From positions 1 to 49,995 of the forward strand of contig CALXSE010000015.1 in NCBI GenBank assembly GCA_944391085.1: a stretch of 49,995 bases of DNA. The letters run 5' to 3'. The notes beneath the pieces are model-generated. The model ran no database searches. It was given only the letters and a program-made list of their open reading frames with translations, and was not told the origin of the DNA. The DNA comes from an uncultured Kiritimatiellota bacterium (GTDB lineage Bacteria > Verrucomicrobiota > Kiritimatiellia > RFP12 > DVOR01). Position numbers and translations under genes: made by a program. This document shows positions 24,451-32,414 of the stretch, one piece after another (the first letter of the stretch is position 1; each line of letters opens with the position of its first letter).

Positions 24451-26892
24451 TCAGTCGTCGTCGGTGGCAAGGTCATCCTCGACGGGGCGGTCGTCTGGGG
24501 AGAGGGGGGTGTCCTTGGCGTCGGGGGAGACGGTGAAGGGGCCCTGGGGGGCGTCTTTGGCGTCGCCGGGCTTCTGGGCGCGGCGGCGGCGGCGCGGGGC
24601 GGCCTGGCCTTCGCCGGCATCCTTTTGGTCGGCGACGCGGGATTCGCGGGGGATGTAGGTGCTGGTGGCGTAGCCGTAGCGGGAGGAGTAGTTGCCGAAC
24701 CCGCCCCAGCGGCCGAAGTCGACGTTGTTGACGACGACGCCGAGGATTTTGGCACCGACCTCGGTAAGGCGCCTGGAGGCGAACTGGATGGGCCCGAAGC
24801 GGGTCTTGTCGGGGGTGGCGACGAGGAGGACGGAATCGACGAGGTTGGCCAGGACGATGACGTCGCCGACGAGGCCGAAGGGCGGGGAGTCGATGACGAT
24901 GTGGTCGTAGTTCTTACGGGCCCAGGCGAAGAAGTCGGTGATGATGTCGGCGCCCATGAGGACGGACGGGCTGATGGAGCCGGAGGCGCGGGAGAAGACG
25001 ACGTGGAGGTTGGGGACCTGGCAATCCTGGGGAAGGGACTCGAAGAGCGTGGCGTCGTTGCGGGCGAGGGTGTGGGGAAGGGAGGGGAAGGTGTCGTTGG
25101 CGCGCGCGAAGATGCCGGCGAGGCGGGGCCGGCGCATGTCGAAATCGACGAGCAGGGTCTTCTGGCCGGACTGGGCGTAGGCGATGGCGAGGTTGACGGC
25201 GGTGCAGGTCTTGCCCTCGGCAGGCTGGGTGGACATGCAGAGGATGGCCTTGGTGAGGCCGTGGTAGCGAGGGGAGTCGAGGAGGTTGCGGAGGCCGGCC
25301 ATGGATTCGGAGTACTGGGAGAAGGGCTCGTTGTGCATGGTGAGGGCCACCTGGGCGCGCTGCTTGCGGCGGAGGCGGGGGAAGACGACAAGGGCCTTGA
25401 GGCGGAGGCGCTGCTCGATGTCGGCGACGCCGACGAGCTTGTCTTCCATATGGTCGAGGAGGAGGACGAAGAGGGTGCCGAAGAGGAGGCCCAGGAAGAC
25501 GCCGGCGGTGAAGATGATGTAGGGGTTGGGGCTGGCGGGCTCCTCGGGGGGGATGGCCTCCTTGACGGGGCGGATGGTGGCGGCGTTCTCGTCGGCCTTG
25601 AGGCGGGCGACGCGGGCGCGCTCGCGGAGGTCGGCGGTCTTGCCGATTTCGATGTCGCGGGTGCGCTCGAGCTGCTGGATGGCCATCTCGGCGGAGATGA
25701 TGGCGCTGTCGAGCTCGATGATCTGGGCGCGGACGGTGGCGGCCTCCTCGACAACGGGCTGGCGCTGGTTCTCCAGGAAGCGGAGCTGGGCCTTGCCGGT
25801 CTCGTAGGCGCGCTGGGCGGTCTCGACGAACTGCTCGCGGTAGACCTCAACCTCGCGCTCCTTGACGCGGATGTCGGGGTGGTTCTCGGTGAGGCGGATG
25901 AGGAGGGTGCGCTTTTCCATCACGGCGTTCTGCCAGCGCTCGTAGGCCGCGTCGATCTCGTCGGAGCGCTCGATGCTGGTGGGGATGGAGCCGAACTTGG
26001 TGGGGTCTTCCTTGACGATGGCCAGGGCCAGGAGCAGCTCCTTGGCCACGGAGATCTGCTGCTCCAGCTCGATGGAGCGGGCGTCGAGGGCGGAAAGGCG
26101 GCTCTGCACCTTCTCGCGCTCGCGGTTGAGGTTCTCGATGCGCTGGGATTTGCGCAGGTCAAGGAGTTCCTTCTCGACCTGGTCAAGGATGCGCTCCTCC
26201 TGGTCAAGGGTGGTGGTCAGGAAGGCGACGGCGTCCTCGGCGGCGGCCTTGTTCTGCTCGCCCATGAAGGTCTCGCAGACGGAGACATAGGCGTTGGCCA
26301 GGTCGGCGGCCAGGTCGGGGTCGCCGGCGGTGACGGTGACGCAGACGAGGCGCGAGCGCGGCAGCAGCTCCATCTCGGTGTCCTCGTCCAAAATCTTGAG
26401 GAGCGTCTCGGTGGCGACGCCGCTGTCGGTGTGCTTGGTGCGGTAAAGGTTGACCACGCTCTGCTGGACGGCCGGCGTCTGGAACTGCGTGGAGCGGGTG
26501 TTGAAGACCGATTGCAGGGTGTTCTCCGTGCCGCCATAGCCATTGTCGGCGTAGAGGCTCCCGGCGACGAGCGAAGACCCCTGGATGGTCATCTCATAAT
26601 ACGCCTCGGCCTCGTATTTCTGCGGCAGCAGCTGGAAGATGACGAAGGCCGCGAGCAAACCCAGGATCAGGAAGACGAAAATCGTCATCCAGTGGCTGGA
26701 GCAGACGCGGATGATGCGCCCCACGCTCAGCGTGCCGCCGCCTTCCTCGCCCACCCCATCGTCATAGGCCGCGCCGTACGCGGGCGTGGCATAAGCCGGC
26801 GTCGCGTAGGCCGGCGTGCCGCCGCTGGGCAGGTGCTCCTGCGAAAAGCGCTGATAATACAAACTGCGTCCGTTCGTGTTTTCCTCGGCCAT
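24451..26892 (-). CDS. wzc: Wzc-type polysaccharide co-polymerase and tyrosine autokinase
   Basis: 813 residues. An unusual cytoplasmic N-terminus carries a threefold ATPAY repeat (about residues 30-45). Then come TM1 (FVFLILGLLAAFVIF, about 68-90), a periplasmic Wzz domain with long coiled coils, TM2 (FTAGVFLGLLFGTLFVLLL, about 458-478) and a BY-kinase domain. The kinase has Walker A STQPAEGKTCTAVNLA (about 555-570), Walker A' LLVDFDMRRP and Walker B HIVIDSPPFG. A Tyr cluster (NYSSRYGYATSTY, about 728-740) follows, where these kinases autophosphorylate, but a charged 70-residue tail extends beyond it. It controls chain length and export of an exopolysaccharide. The ATG at 26892 is 19 bp after the polymerase gene. 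Confidence 0.9.
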   Translation of the reverse strand: MAEENTNGRSLYYQRFSQEHLPSGGTPAYATPAYATPAYGAAYDDGVGEEGGGTLSVGRIIRVCSSHWMTIFVFLILGLLAAFVIFQLLPQKYEAEAYYEMTIQGSSLVAGSLYADNGYGGTENTLQSVFNTRSTQFQTPAVQQSVVNLYRTKHTDSGVATETLLKILDEDTEMELLPRSRLVCVTVTAGDPDLAADLANAYVSVCETFMGEQNKAAAEDAVAFLTTTLDQEERILDQVEKELLDLRKSQRIENLNREREKVQSRLSALDARSIELEQQISVAKELLLALAIVKEDPTKFGSIPTSIERSDEIDAAYERWQNAVMEKRTLLIRLTENHPDIRVKEREVEVYREQFVETAQRAYETGKAQLRFLENQRQPVVEEAATVRAQIIELDSAIISAEMAIQQLERTRDIEIGKTADLRERARVARLKADENAATIRPVKEAIPPEEPASPNPYIIFTAGVFLGLLFGTLFVLLLDHMEDKLVGVADIEQRLRLKALVVFPRLRRKQRAQVALTMHNEPFSQYSESMAGLRNLLDSPRYHGLTKAILCMSTQPAEGKTCTAVNLAIAYAQSGQKTLLVDFDMRRPRLAGIFARANDTFPSLPHTLARNDATLFESLPQDCQVPNLHVVFSRASGSISPSVLMGADIITDFFAWARKNYDHIVIDSPPFGLVGDVIVLANLVDSVLLVATPDKTRFGPIQFASRRLTEVGAKILGVVVNNVDFGRWGGFGNYSSRYGYATSTYIPRESRVADQKDAGEGQAAPRRRRRAQKPGDAKDAPQGPFTVSPDAKDTPLSPDDRPVEDDLATDDD

Positions 26893-26911
26893 GATTCCTC
26901 GCTTTCCCGGC

Positions 26912-28285
26912 TCAACGCGGCCGGGGCATCCATCCGCCCATACAGGCGCACACAATCAAAAACGCGCACAACGCCGCGGGCCCGTGCAGCGGCGTGCCGA
27001 TAAACGACGCCCCCAGCGTGAACACCACGCCCAGGAGCGACCCGACCAAAACAAAGACATACCGAAGGCTGTAATGCCGGCGCCGATTCTGGCTGAACTC
27101 CACCCAACACATCAGGCAACGCCCCAACATCGCGAACCCGGGGATCAGCAACAGCAACGTCCCGATCAACCCTCGCTCGCACAGCAGCTTCAGGAAATCG
27201 CACGGCACCCCCGCGCCGCCCTCGCGCCAAAGCCCCCACGCCAGCGACCCCTCCACGTAAAACCGCGCCGTGTGCGCGAACCCCTCCGGGCCCACGCCCA
27301 ACATCGGGTTCCGCCCCAGCACCTCCAACGCCAACCCCGCGCGGAACGGCCACTGCGCCAAAAACGCTTCCCACCCCGCCGAAAGCGAAGCCTGCCCCAC
27401 CCCTTCCCACACCGCCGCCGCCCCCGGCAACAGCGTGAACCCGACCAATCCCGAAAACACCACCGGCGTCATCAGCACCGTGTTCCACAGCAACGGCAAC
27501 CCCCGCCCGCACGCCCGCACCGCGAACGCCGCGAAAAGCAACCACACCACCGCCACCAACGCCGCCAGCCCCGCCATCAGCGGCGTGCCGAAAGCAAACA
27601 ACGCCATCTCGTTGAGGCACGCCGCCGCCAACGCCGTCGCGCTCGGCCACAGGCGCCCCTCCAGGAACATCTCCCCCACGATCCCCAGGCTCACGCAAAA
27701 CATCAGCAACCACAACGTCGAAGCCGAAAACCGCCCCCCCAGCCAACCGAACGTCGGCGCCCCGCCCGTCGCCAACGCCACCCCCGCGCCGACAAGCGCC
27801 AACGCCCCCGTCAGCAACCCCAGCCCGATCAGCGCGTAAAGCCGCTGGCCGCGCGGCAACGCCGCCCGAACCGCCACGGCGCAAGCCAGGGCGCACAGCA
27901 ACCCCACGAAGAAAGGCACCCCCTCCGCCGGGTCGATCGAAGACGGCATCGCCGGCATCCGCGGCGGGGCATAGACCCACCGCAGCAGCTCCGGCTCAAA
28001 GCCAAAGGCACGCGGCCCATTGATCAGCCCCACCCCCACATACGCCACGCACAGCAACGCGGACCACGCCACCACGTCGCCGCGCATGGCCTGCGCCACA
28101 CGGCGGCGCGCCAGCCAGAAACCCTCGCCCCGGAAGACAGGCGGCAGGCAAAGCGCCATCAGCAACAACGACGCGGCCGCCCACAGCCCGAACCCAACGG
28201 ACGGCGCAGGGGCAAAACAAAGGGTGCCCGCCACCAAGAGCAGATGGACAAGCACCCAGTATTTGGTCAGCAAGATCCGAATCAC
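26912..28285 (-). CDS. O-antigen ligase / polysaccharide polymerase-like membrane protein
   Basis: 457-residue polytopic inner-membrane protein with about twelve hydrophobic segments and a large periplasmic loop near residues 300-370 holding LEVLGRNPMLGVGPEGFAH, a pattern of the Wzy/WaaL/RfaL superfamily. By position between the export genes and wzc it probably polymerises the exopolysaccharide, but ligase and polymerase cannot be separated by sequence. The coding strand uses G-ending and TTG codons heavily, like rodA and unlike its operon neighbours. The start is ATG at 28285, 28 bp after the beta-barrel gene. Confidence 0.78.
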   Translation of the reverse strand: MIRILLTKYWVLVHLLLVAGTLCFAPAPSVGFGLWAAASLLLMALCLPPVFRGEGFWLARRRVAQAMRGDVVAWSALLCVAYVGVGLINGPRAFGFEPELLRWVYAPPRMPAMPSSIDPAEGVPFFVGLLCALACAVAVRAALPRGQRLYALIGLGLLTGALALVGAGVALATGGAPTFGWLGGRFSASTLWLLMFCVSLGIVGEMFLEGRLWPSATALAAACLNEMALFAFGTPLMAGLAALVAVVWLLFAAFAVRACGRGLPLLWNTVLMTPVVFSGLVGFTLLPGAAAVWEGVGQASLSAGWEAFLAQWPFRAGLALEVLGRNPMLGVGPEGFAHTARFYVEGSLAWGLWREGGAGVPCDFLKLLCERGLIGTLLLLIPGFAMLGRCLMCWVEFSQNRRRHYSLRYVFVLVGSLLGVVFTLGASFIGTPLHGPAALCAFLIVCACMGGWMPRPR

Positions 28286-28313
28286 GGAGGTGCCACCGGG
28301 CCCTTACGGGCCT

Positions 28314-29516
28314 TTAGAAGGTGAAGGTCAGGCCGAGATCAAGGCGGATGTTGTCTTTGGTCTCGTCGTCGCCGGTGTCGAACTCGTACTCGTCCTGCGT
28401 CCACGTCACGCCGCCGTAGATGGCGGTGTAGCGGTTGAACTTGTAGGAGGTGGTGAAGGCGGCCTGGAAGTAGATGCGCGTCTCGTCCCCATAACCGGCC
28501 ACGGTCGAGGTGTGATCCTCATAGATGCCCGCGAGGGTCAGGCGGGAGGAAAGCACGTCCGTCCACTGCACGTTCACCGCACCCATCAGGTTGTGCGTCC
28601 ACATATAGGAGTCGCGCGTGTCGCCGTAGTGTTCGGACTCATAGCGGGAGTTCAGCGAGAGGGCGAGGGCGATCTTGCGCGTGGCCTTGTAGGCGACGTT
28701 CACGGAGTAAGAGGGGTCGACGCTCGTGTCGTTCTCGTAGCCGTCGTAGTCCTGGATGGACACACCGACCTGGGCGGTGGCGGAGAGCCGGTCGCTGAGC
28801 ATCTTGGAGAAGCCGGTCATCAGGTAGTACGAGTACGAGTCGTTGCCGTAGCTCTGATCCTGGATGACCAGCGCCAGCGTGTTCGTCCACGTCAGCGTCC
28901 TGCTCAGCACGCGGCCGATGCCGAGGCTGAAGTTATACTGGTTGTTCTCGTTGCCGCCATCCGTGTCGTCGCGGCTCCAGCCGACCCCGAGGGAGAGGTT
29001 CCAGCGGTTGCCGAGATAGGCCAGCGCGGCGTTCACGTTGTAGTTGTCGGACTCTTCCGTGTCGAGGCGGCCGAGGTAGGGGTTGGAGGGGTCCCAGCCC
29101 ACGCCGTAGTACTCGTCGTCCTCGGTATGCGAGTACGAGGCCGAGATCGAGAGGCCCCAGCGCTGGGAGAGCTTGCGCGAGAAGTTGATGTTCGCGCCGT
29201 AGGAGTCGTTGTCCTGGGCGTTGTCGCTGTCAAAGCCGCGCTCCATCGTATAGAACGCGTTGAAGCCGAGATCCATGCGCTCGCCCATCCGGTGGCTGAT
29301 GGAGAGGACGGGCTGGACGCGCCAGCCGCCGCCGGATTCCTCGTGGTTGTAGGTGTCACGGGCGTTGCTTTCCCAGAAGACGCCGGTGCTCACGGCGGGG
29401 CTCACCGTCCAGTTGTTGGCGAAGCGGAAGCCGGGTTCCTTGCCGGGGGCGGCCACAAGCATCGAGGTCACCAAACACCCGCACAGCAGCGCGGCCAGTT
29501 GAAGCGGTTTTCTCAT
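28314..29516 (-). CDS. outer-membrane beta-barrel of the exopolysaccharide operon
   Basis: 400 residues with a signal peptide (MRKPLQLAALLCGCLVTSMLVAAP). The rest alternates amphipathic strands rich in Tyr and Asn (NYNVNAALAYLGNRWNLSLG and similar) and ends GLTFTF, with the C-terminal Phe that marks Bam substrates. About 16-18 strands are visible. It resembles BBP2-type porins that partner short OPX proteins in export loci. Paired with the OPX lipoprotein lacking an outer-membrane helix, it is a good candidate for the actual outer-membrane pore. The ATG at 29516 was chosen because the signal peptide starts there; the frame is open to 29702. Confidence 0.85.
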   Translation of the reverse strand: MRKPLQLAALLCGCLVTSMLVAAPGKEPGFRFANNWTVSPAVSTGVFWESNARDTYNHEESGGGWRVQPVLSISHRMGERMDLGFNAFYTMERGFDSDNAQDNDSYGANINFSRKLSQRWGLSISASYSHTEDDEYYGVGWDPSNPYLGRLDTEESDNYNVNAALAYLGNRWNLSLGVGWSRDDTDGGNENNQYNFSLGIGRVLSRTLTWTNTLALVIQDQSYGNDSYSYYLMTGFSKMLSDRLSATAQVGVSIQDYDGYENDTSVDPSYSVNVAYKATRKIALALSLNSRYESEHYGDTRDSYMWTHNLMGAVNVQWTDVLSSRLTLAGIYEDHTSTVAGYGDETRIYFQAAFTTSYKFNRYTAIYGGVTWTQDEYEFDTGDDETKDNIRLDLGLTFTF

Positions 29517-29542
29517 TGTTACTACTCTCCGGACAGACGGGG

Positions 29543-30550
29543 TCAATCGATGTACTGGTTGCCGTAAGACGGGCTGGGCAGGACGGGACGCGGGATAGGG
29601 CTGCCAGGCCACCGGTCGACCGCGCCGAGGTGGTCGATGGAGTCTTCCTCGACGACGGGCACGCCGACGAGCGTGGCGGGGCGCGGGGCGCCGGAGGCCC
29701 ACGAATAGGTGGCGTCGGCCATCGTGTCGAGGGTTATGCCCAGCACATCGGTGGCGTAGCGCGCAAGCAGGGGGACCTTGGCCTCGACGCCGCCCTCCTC
29801 GCCCTCGGCGGGCGCGGCGTCAGGCTCGGGCGAGCCCTCCTCAAGGTAATCGGTCTTCGCCTCGACGGTGGGGGCAGGCGCGGGGACGATGGCGCCGGCG
29901 TCAGGGTCATCAGGCGTGGCGGCCACTTCGTTGACGCCGGTGGCGGCGGCCAGGACGTCGCGGTTGCCCTGCTCGGAGGCCGCGACGTAGGTGGCGGCGG
30001 AGGTCTGGTAGCCGGCGGGGAGGGCGGCGATGACCTGCGGGCGCGTGCGCTCGGGGTCGGAGCTGCCCTTGGTGAAGGTGGCCGCGAGGATGCTCATGCG
30101 CACGGCGGGCGAATCGGTGCCGGACGAGGCGATGTAGGACGAGGCGGTGCGCACGACGTTGGCGCAGAAGGCGTCGTACTGCGCGTCGGTGAAGCCGTTC
30201 TCGGCCTGGCCGAAGCCGTTGGCGGCCAGGAGGTCGGCCACGCCCTGGAGGTTCTCGAGGGGCACGGTGTTGTAAATCTCGGAGATGATCGCGGCGCCCT
30301 GGTCGGCGCCGGCGCCGGTGATGAGGGCGCGGGCGGCGGAGGTGAGGGCCTGGGTCTTGGCCTCGTCGGCGGCGGGGCTGGCACCGATGGCCTGCAGCAC
30401 CTGGCGCGCGTAGGCGGCGCGGTTGGCGGCGGGCTGGGCGGAGACGGCGCGGACAATGGCCTCTGGCGCCAGATCGGCCTCGGTCAATGCCGCGAAGGCC
30501 ATCTCTCCCCCCATCAGAAGGATCGCGGCGACAATCAACATTCTCTTCAT
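29543..30550 (-). CDS. periplasmic/secreted protein of the exopolysaccharide operon
   Basis: 335 residues with a signal peptide (MKRMLIVAAILLMGGEMAFA). Residues 20-210 are predicted helical and Ala-rich (PEAIVRAVSAQPAANRAAYARQVLQAI and following), 215-265 form an acidic Pro/Glu linker, and the end (PGSPIPRPVLPSPSYGNQYID) is low-complexity. I do not recognise a family. It sits between the OPX lipoprotein and the beta-barrel (33-bp and 26-bp gaps), so a periplasmic adaptor or assembly role in export is likely but unproven. Confidence 0.75.
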   Translation of the reverse strand: MKRMLIVAAILLMGGEMAFAALTEADLAPEAIVRAVSAQPAANRAAYARQVLQAIGASPAADEAKTQALTSAARALITGAGADQGAAIISEIYNTVPLENLQGVADLLAANGFGQAENGFTDAQYDAFCANVVRTASSYIASSGTDSPAVRMSILAATFTKGSSDPERTRPQVIAALPAGYQTSAATYVAASEQGNRDVLAAATGVNEVAATPDDPDAGAIVPAPAPTVEAKTDYLEEGSPEPDAAPAEGEEGGVEAKVPLLARYATDVLGITLDTMADATYSWASGAPRPATLVGVPVVEEDSIDHLGAVDRWPGSPIPRPVLPSPSYGNQYID

Positions 30551-30583
30551 GCTTGACTCTCTTTCTCTAGACCAACAACAAAG

Positions 30584-31228
30584 TCACCAGTTGCTCTCCG
30601 GGACGTTCAGCACGTCGCCTGGCATCAGGATCACGTTCAGCTCGGTGGCGCCGGCGGTGCCGATCTCGTCCAGGTCGATGATCACGCGCTGCTTCGTGCC
30701 GTCGGCCAGCTCACGCGTCAGCGAGACGTCGCCCTTGTCGGCCCAGGCGCCGATGCCGCCGGCGTCGGCCAGGGCCTGCATCACCGTCAGGTCGCGCGTC
30801 GGCGGGATGTTCACCGGCCCGGGCTTGCCCACGCAGCCGGTCACCAGCACCGTGCCGTAGGGCGAGGAGCCGCCCTGCGTCATCGGCACGTAGTCCACCG
30901 ACACCTGCGGGTCGACGTAAAACTCCATGTAGCGATCCACGAGCAGCTTGCGGAAGGCCTCGATGGTCATCCCCCCGCATTGGACGCGGTCGACGTAGGG
31001 CAACAACACGTCGCCCTCCACCGAGACCTCCTTCTCCTGCTGCTCGAAGACCGGCTGACCCGAGGCGGAGACCGAGACCATGATTTTCACGCCCGGGCGC
31101 AACTGCGGCACGATGATGCCGGGCTTCAGGTCGGCGACGCCCACGCGGGTCACGCCCTCCGGAGCGAACAAACCGCACCCGCACAGCCACGGGAGGAGGC
31201 AAACAAACAACAACGTCAATCGATGCAT
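30584..31228 (-). CDS. short OPX (Wza-like) polysaccharide export lipoprotein
   Basis: 214 residues. Lipoprotein signal MHRLTLLFVCLLPWLCGC with lipobox LCGC. A Poly_export domain (LRPGVKIMVSVSASGQPVFE, VEGDVLLPYVDRVQCGGMTIEAF, FYVDPQVSVDYV) is followed by one SLBB domain (VLVTGCVGKPGPVNIPPTRDLTVMQALADAGG, ending MPGDVLNVP). It stops right there and lacks the C-terminal amphipathic helix by which E. coli Wza spans the outer membrane. It would form a periplasmic ring and need another pore. The ATG at 31228 was preferred over 31234 and 31249 because TTGGA lies six bases before it. First gene of the operon. Confidence 0.87.
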   Translation of the reverse strand: MHRLTLLFVCLLPWLCGCGLFAPEGVTRVGVADLKPGIIVPQLRPGVKIMVSVSASGQPVFEQQEKEVSVEGDVLLPYVDRVQCGGMTIEAFRKLLVDRYMEFYVDPQVSVDYVPMTQGGSSPYGTVLVTGCVGKPGPVNIPPTRDLTVMQALADAGGIGAWADKGDVSLTRELADGTKQRVIIDLDEIGTAGATELNVILMPGDVLNVPESNW

Positions 31229-31256
31229 ACGCATTCCAAAATGAGACAACGGCTAT

Positions 31257-31265
31257 ACTGTAGCA
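31257..31265 (-). promoter_or_regulatory. extended -10 promoter of the exopolysaccharide operon
   Basis: TGC-TACAGT on the minus strand, about 28 bases before the OPX start codon. No clear -35. Confidence 0.45.
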
Positions 31266-31371
31266 CAATGGGCTTTGCGGTTGCAAGCACTTTTATCGCC
31301 CCTCCCCGCCCGGCCCCATCCCCGGGGACCGCGGGGAACGCGACGCCCCTGAATTTTTATGAAAATCACGC

Positions 31372-31400
31372 TTGCACAATTCTTGCGATTCCGTTATAAT
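31372..31400 (+). promoter_or_regulatory. promoter of candidate small RNA
   Basis: TTGCAC (31372-31377), 17-bp spacer, perfect TATAAT (31395-31400). It is one of the best promoters in the window, yet no plus-strand gene lies downstream. Confidence 0.75.
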
Positions 31401-31406
31401 AGGCGG

Positions 31407-31480
31407 CGTTTTTGACATTCTCCTACACAGACACACAACCCCACCCCGCCACGGACATTGTCCGGGCGGGTTTTTCTTTG
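31407..31480 (+). ncRNA. candidate stand-alone small RNA
   Basis: Predicted +1 about 31407 and a terminator T-run ending about 31478 bracket an RNA of roughly 70 nt between two minus-strand operons. The 5' half is unstructured and pyrimidine-rich, with a TTCTCCT heptamer (31418-31424) complementary to Shine-Dalgarno AGGAGA sites. The 3' half is an 11-bp terminator hairpin with one bulge. There is no plausible start codon and peptide. This layout is that of a trans-acting sRNA, but expression is not shown. Confidence 0.5.
31445..31478 (+). terminator. terminator of the candidate small RNA
   Basis: CCCGCC-A-CGGAC pairs with GTCCG-GGCGGG around an ATT loop, followed by TTTTTCTTT. The only plus-strand promoter feeding it is at 31372-31400. 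Confidence 0.8.
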
Positions 31481-31556
31481 TTAGAAATCTGTTTGCCCAG
31501 ACCCGCCGCCAGGGCCGGCGAATCGGCCGCCCGCCCCTCGGCCGGGGGCGGCGCGG

Positions 31557-32414
31557 TCAGCCGAGCCACGGGGGGCGGGCTGGCAGGGCGGCGGAGAAGT
31601 CGGCGACGAGGGCGGCCTCGCGTTCGGGGGCGTAGCGGCCGGCGAGGAAGTCGGGGAAGACCTCGCGGGCGAGGAGGGCCCACGAATCCCCCTCGCGCCC
31701 GGGGAGGATGGGGAAGAAGCGGCACCCGAAGGCGCGGGCGGCGTCAAGGTCGCCGAAGGCGTCGCCCACCATGAGCACGTCGGCGGGGGGGCGGCCCTCG
31801 GCGAGGGCGGCGAGCTGGGCGGGCTTGGCGCCGAGTTCCTGCCCGGCCACGAGGTCAACGTCCCCCAACAGCCCCTGCGCGCCCCAGTCCTGGCGGAGGA
31901 CGCGCTCGGGCGACTGCGAGACGATGCCCACGCGGCAGGGGCCGTGCATGGCGGCCAGCGCCGCGCGGACGCCGGGGAAGACGTCGAAGACCACGCCGGA
32001 GGCGAGGATGGCCTCGTTCACCGCGTGGCCCCAGGCGAGCACTTTCCCAAGGAAGGGGGAGGGATGCGCGCGGAGCCAGCCGGCCAGCGCGTCGGCGCTC
32101 AGGGGCAGGCCGCTCTCGACGAAGGCGCGCAGGTCGGCGGTGGGGAGGGGCGGGAAGCCGGCGGCGCGGACGTCCGGGTGGGCGTTGAAGGCCTCGAGGG
32201 TGAGGAGGATGGCGTTGTAGCGGCTGATGCCGCGCGTGGCGGAGAAGAGGTTGACGAAGTCGGCGCAGGCGCGGTAGGCGGCGGCCTGGGGCTGAAGGCC
32301 GAAGGCCTCGATGAACATCGGCTGGAGGAAGCGGTGCTGCTTGGGCGCCATCGTGTCCAGGACGGTGCCGTCGCTGTCGAGGGCCACGCAGGCGCGAGGG
32401 GCGGCGGGGCTCAC
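31557..32414 (-). CDS. HAD-family hydrolase, phosphoglycolate-phosphatase-like
   Basis: 285 residues. Motif I LDSDGTVLDTM holds the nucleophilic Asp, motif II is IVSQS, the motif III Lys lies in ELGAKPAQL, and motif IV DVLMVGDAFGDLDAAR supplies the metal Asp residues. A helical cap (about residues 20-140) is larger than usual. It is probably a sugar- or nucleotide-phosphate phosphatase; the substrate is unknown. The start is GTG at 32414, overlapping the mazG stop as GTGA, so translation is coupled. Pairing with the house-cleaning MazG hints at nucleotide metabolite clean-up. Confidence 0.85.
   Translation of the reverse strand: MSPAAPRACVALDSDGTVLDTMAPKQHRFLQPMFIEAFGLQPQAAAYRACADFVNLFSATRGISRYNAILLTLEAFNAHPDVRAAGFPPLPTADLRAFVESGLPLSADALAGWLRAHPSPFLGKVLAWGHAVNEAILASGVVFDVFPGVRAALAAMHGPCRVGIVSQSPERVLRQDWGAQGLLGDVDLVAGQELGAKPAQLAALAEGRPPADVLMVGDAFGDLDAARAFGCRFFPILPGREGDSWALLAREVFPDFLAGRYAPEREAALVADFSAALPARPPWLG

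Noticed and set aside
31412..31774. Plus-strand frame downstream of the strong promoter at 31372
   Set aside because: It runs through the terminator hairpin into the antisense of the HAD gene and translates to an Arg/Gly-rich low-complexity tail.
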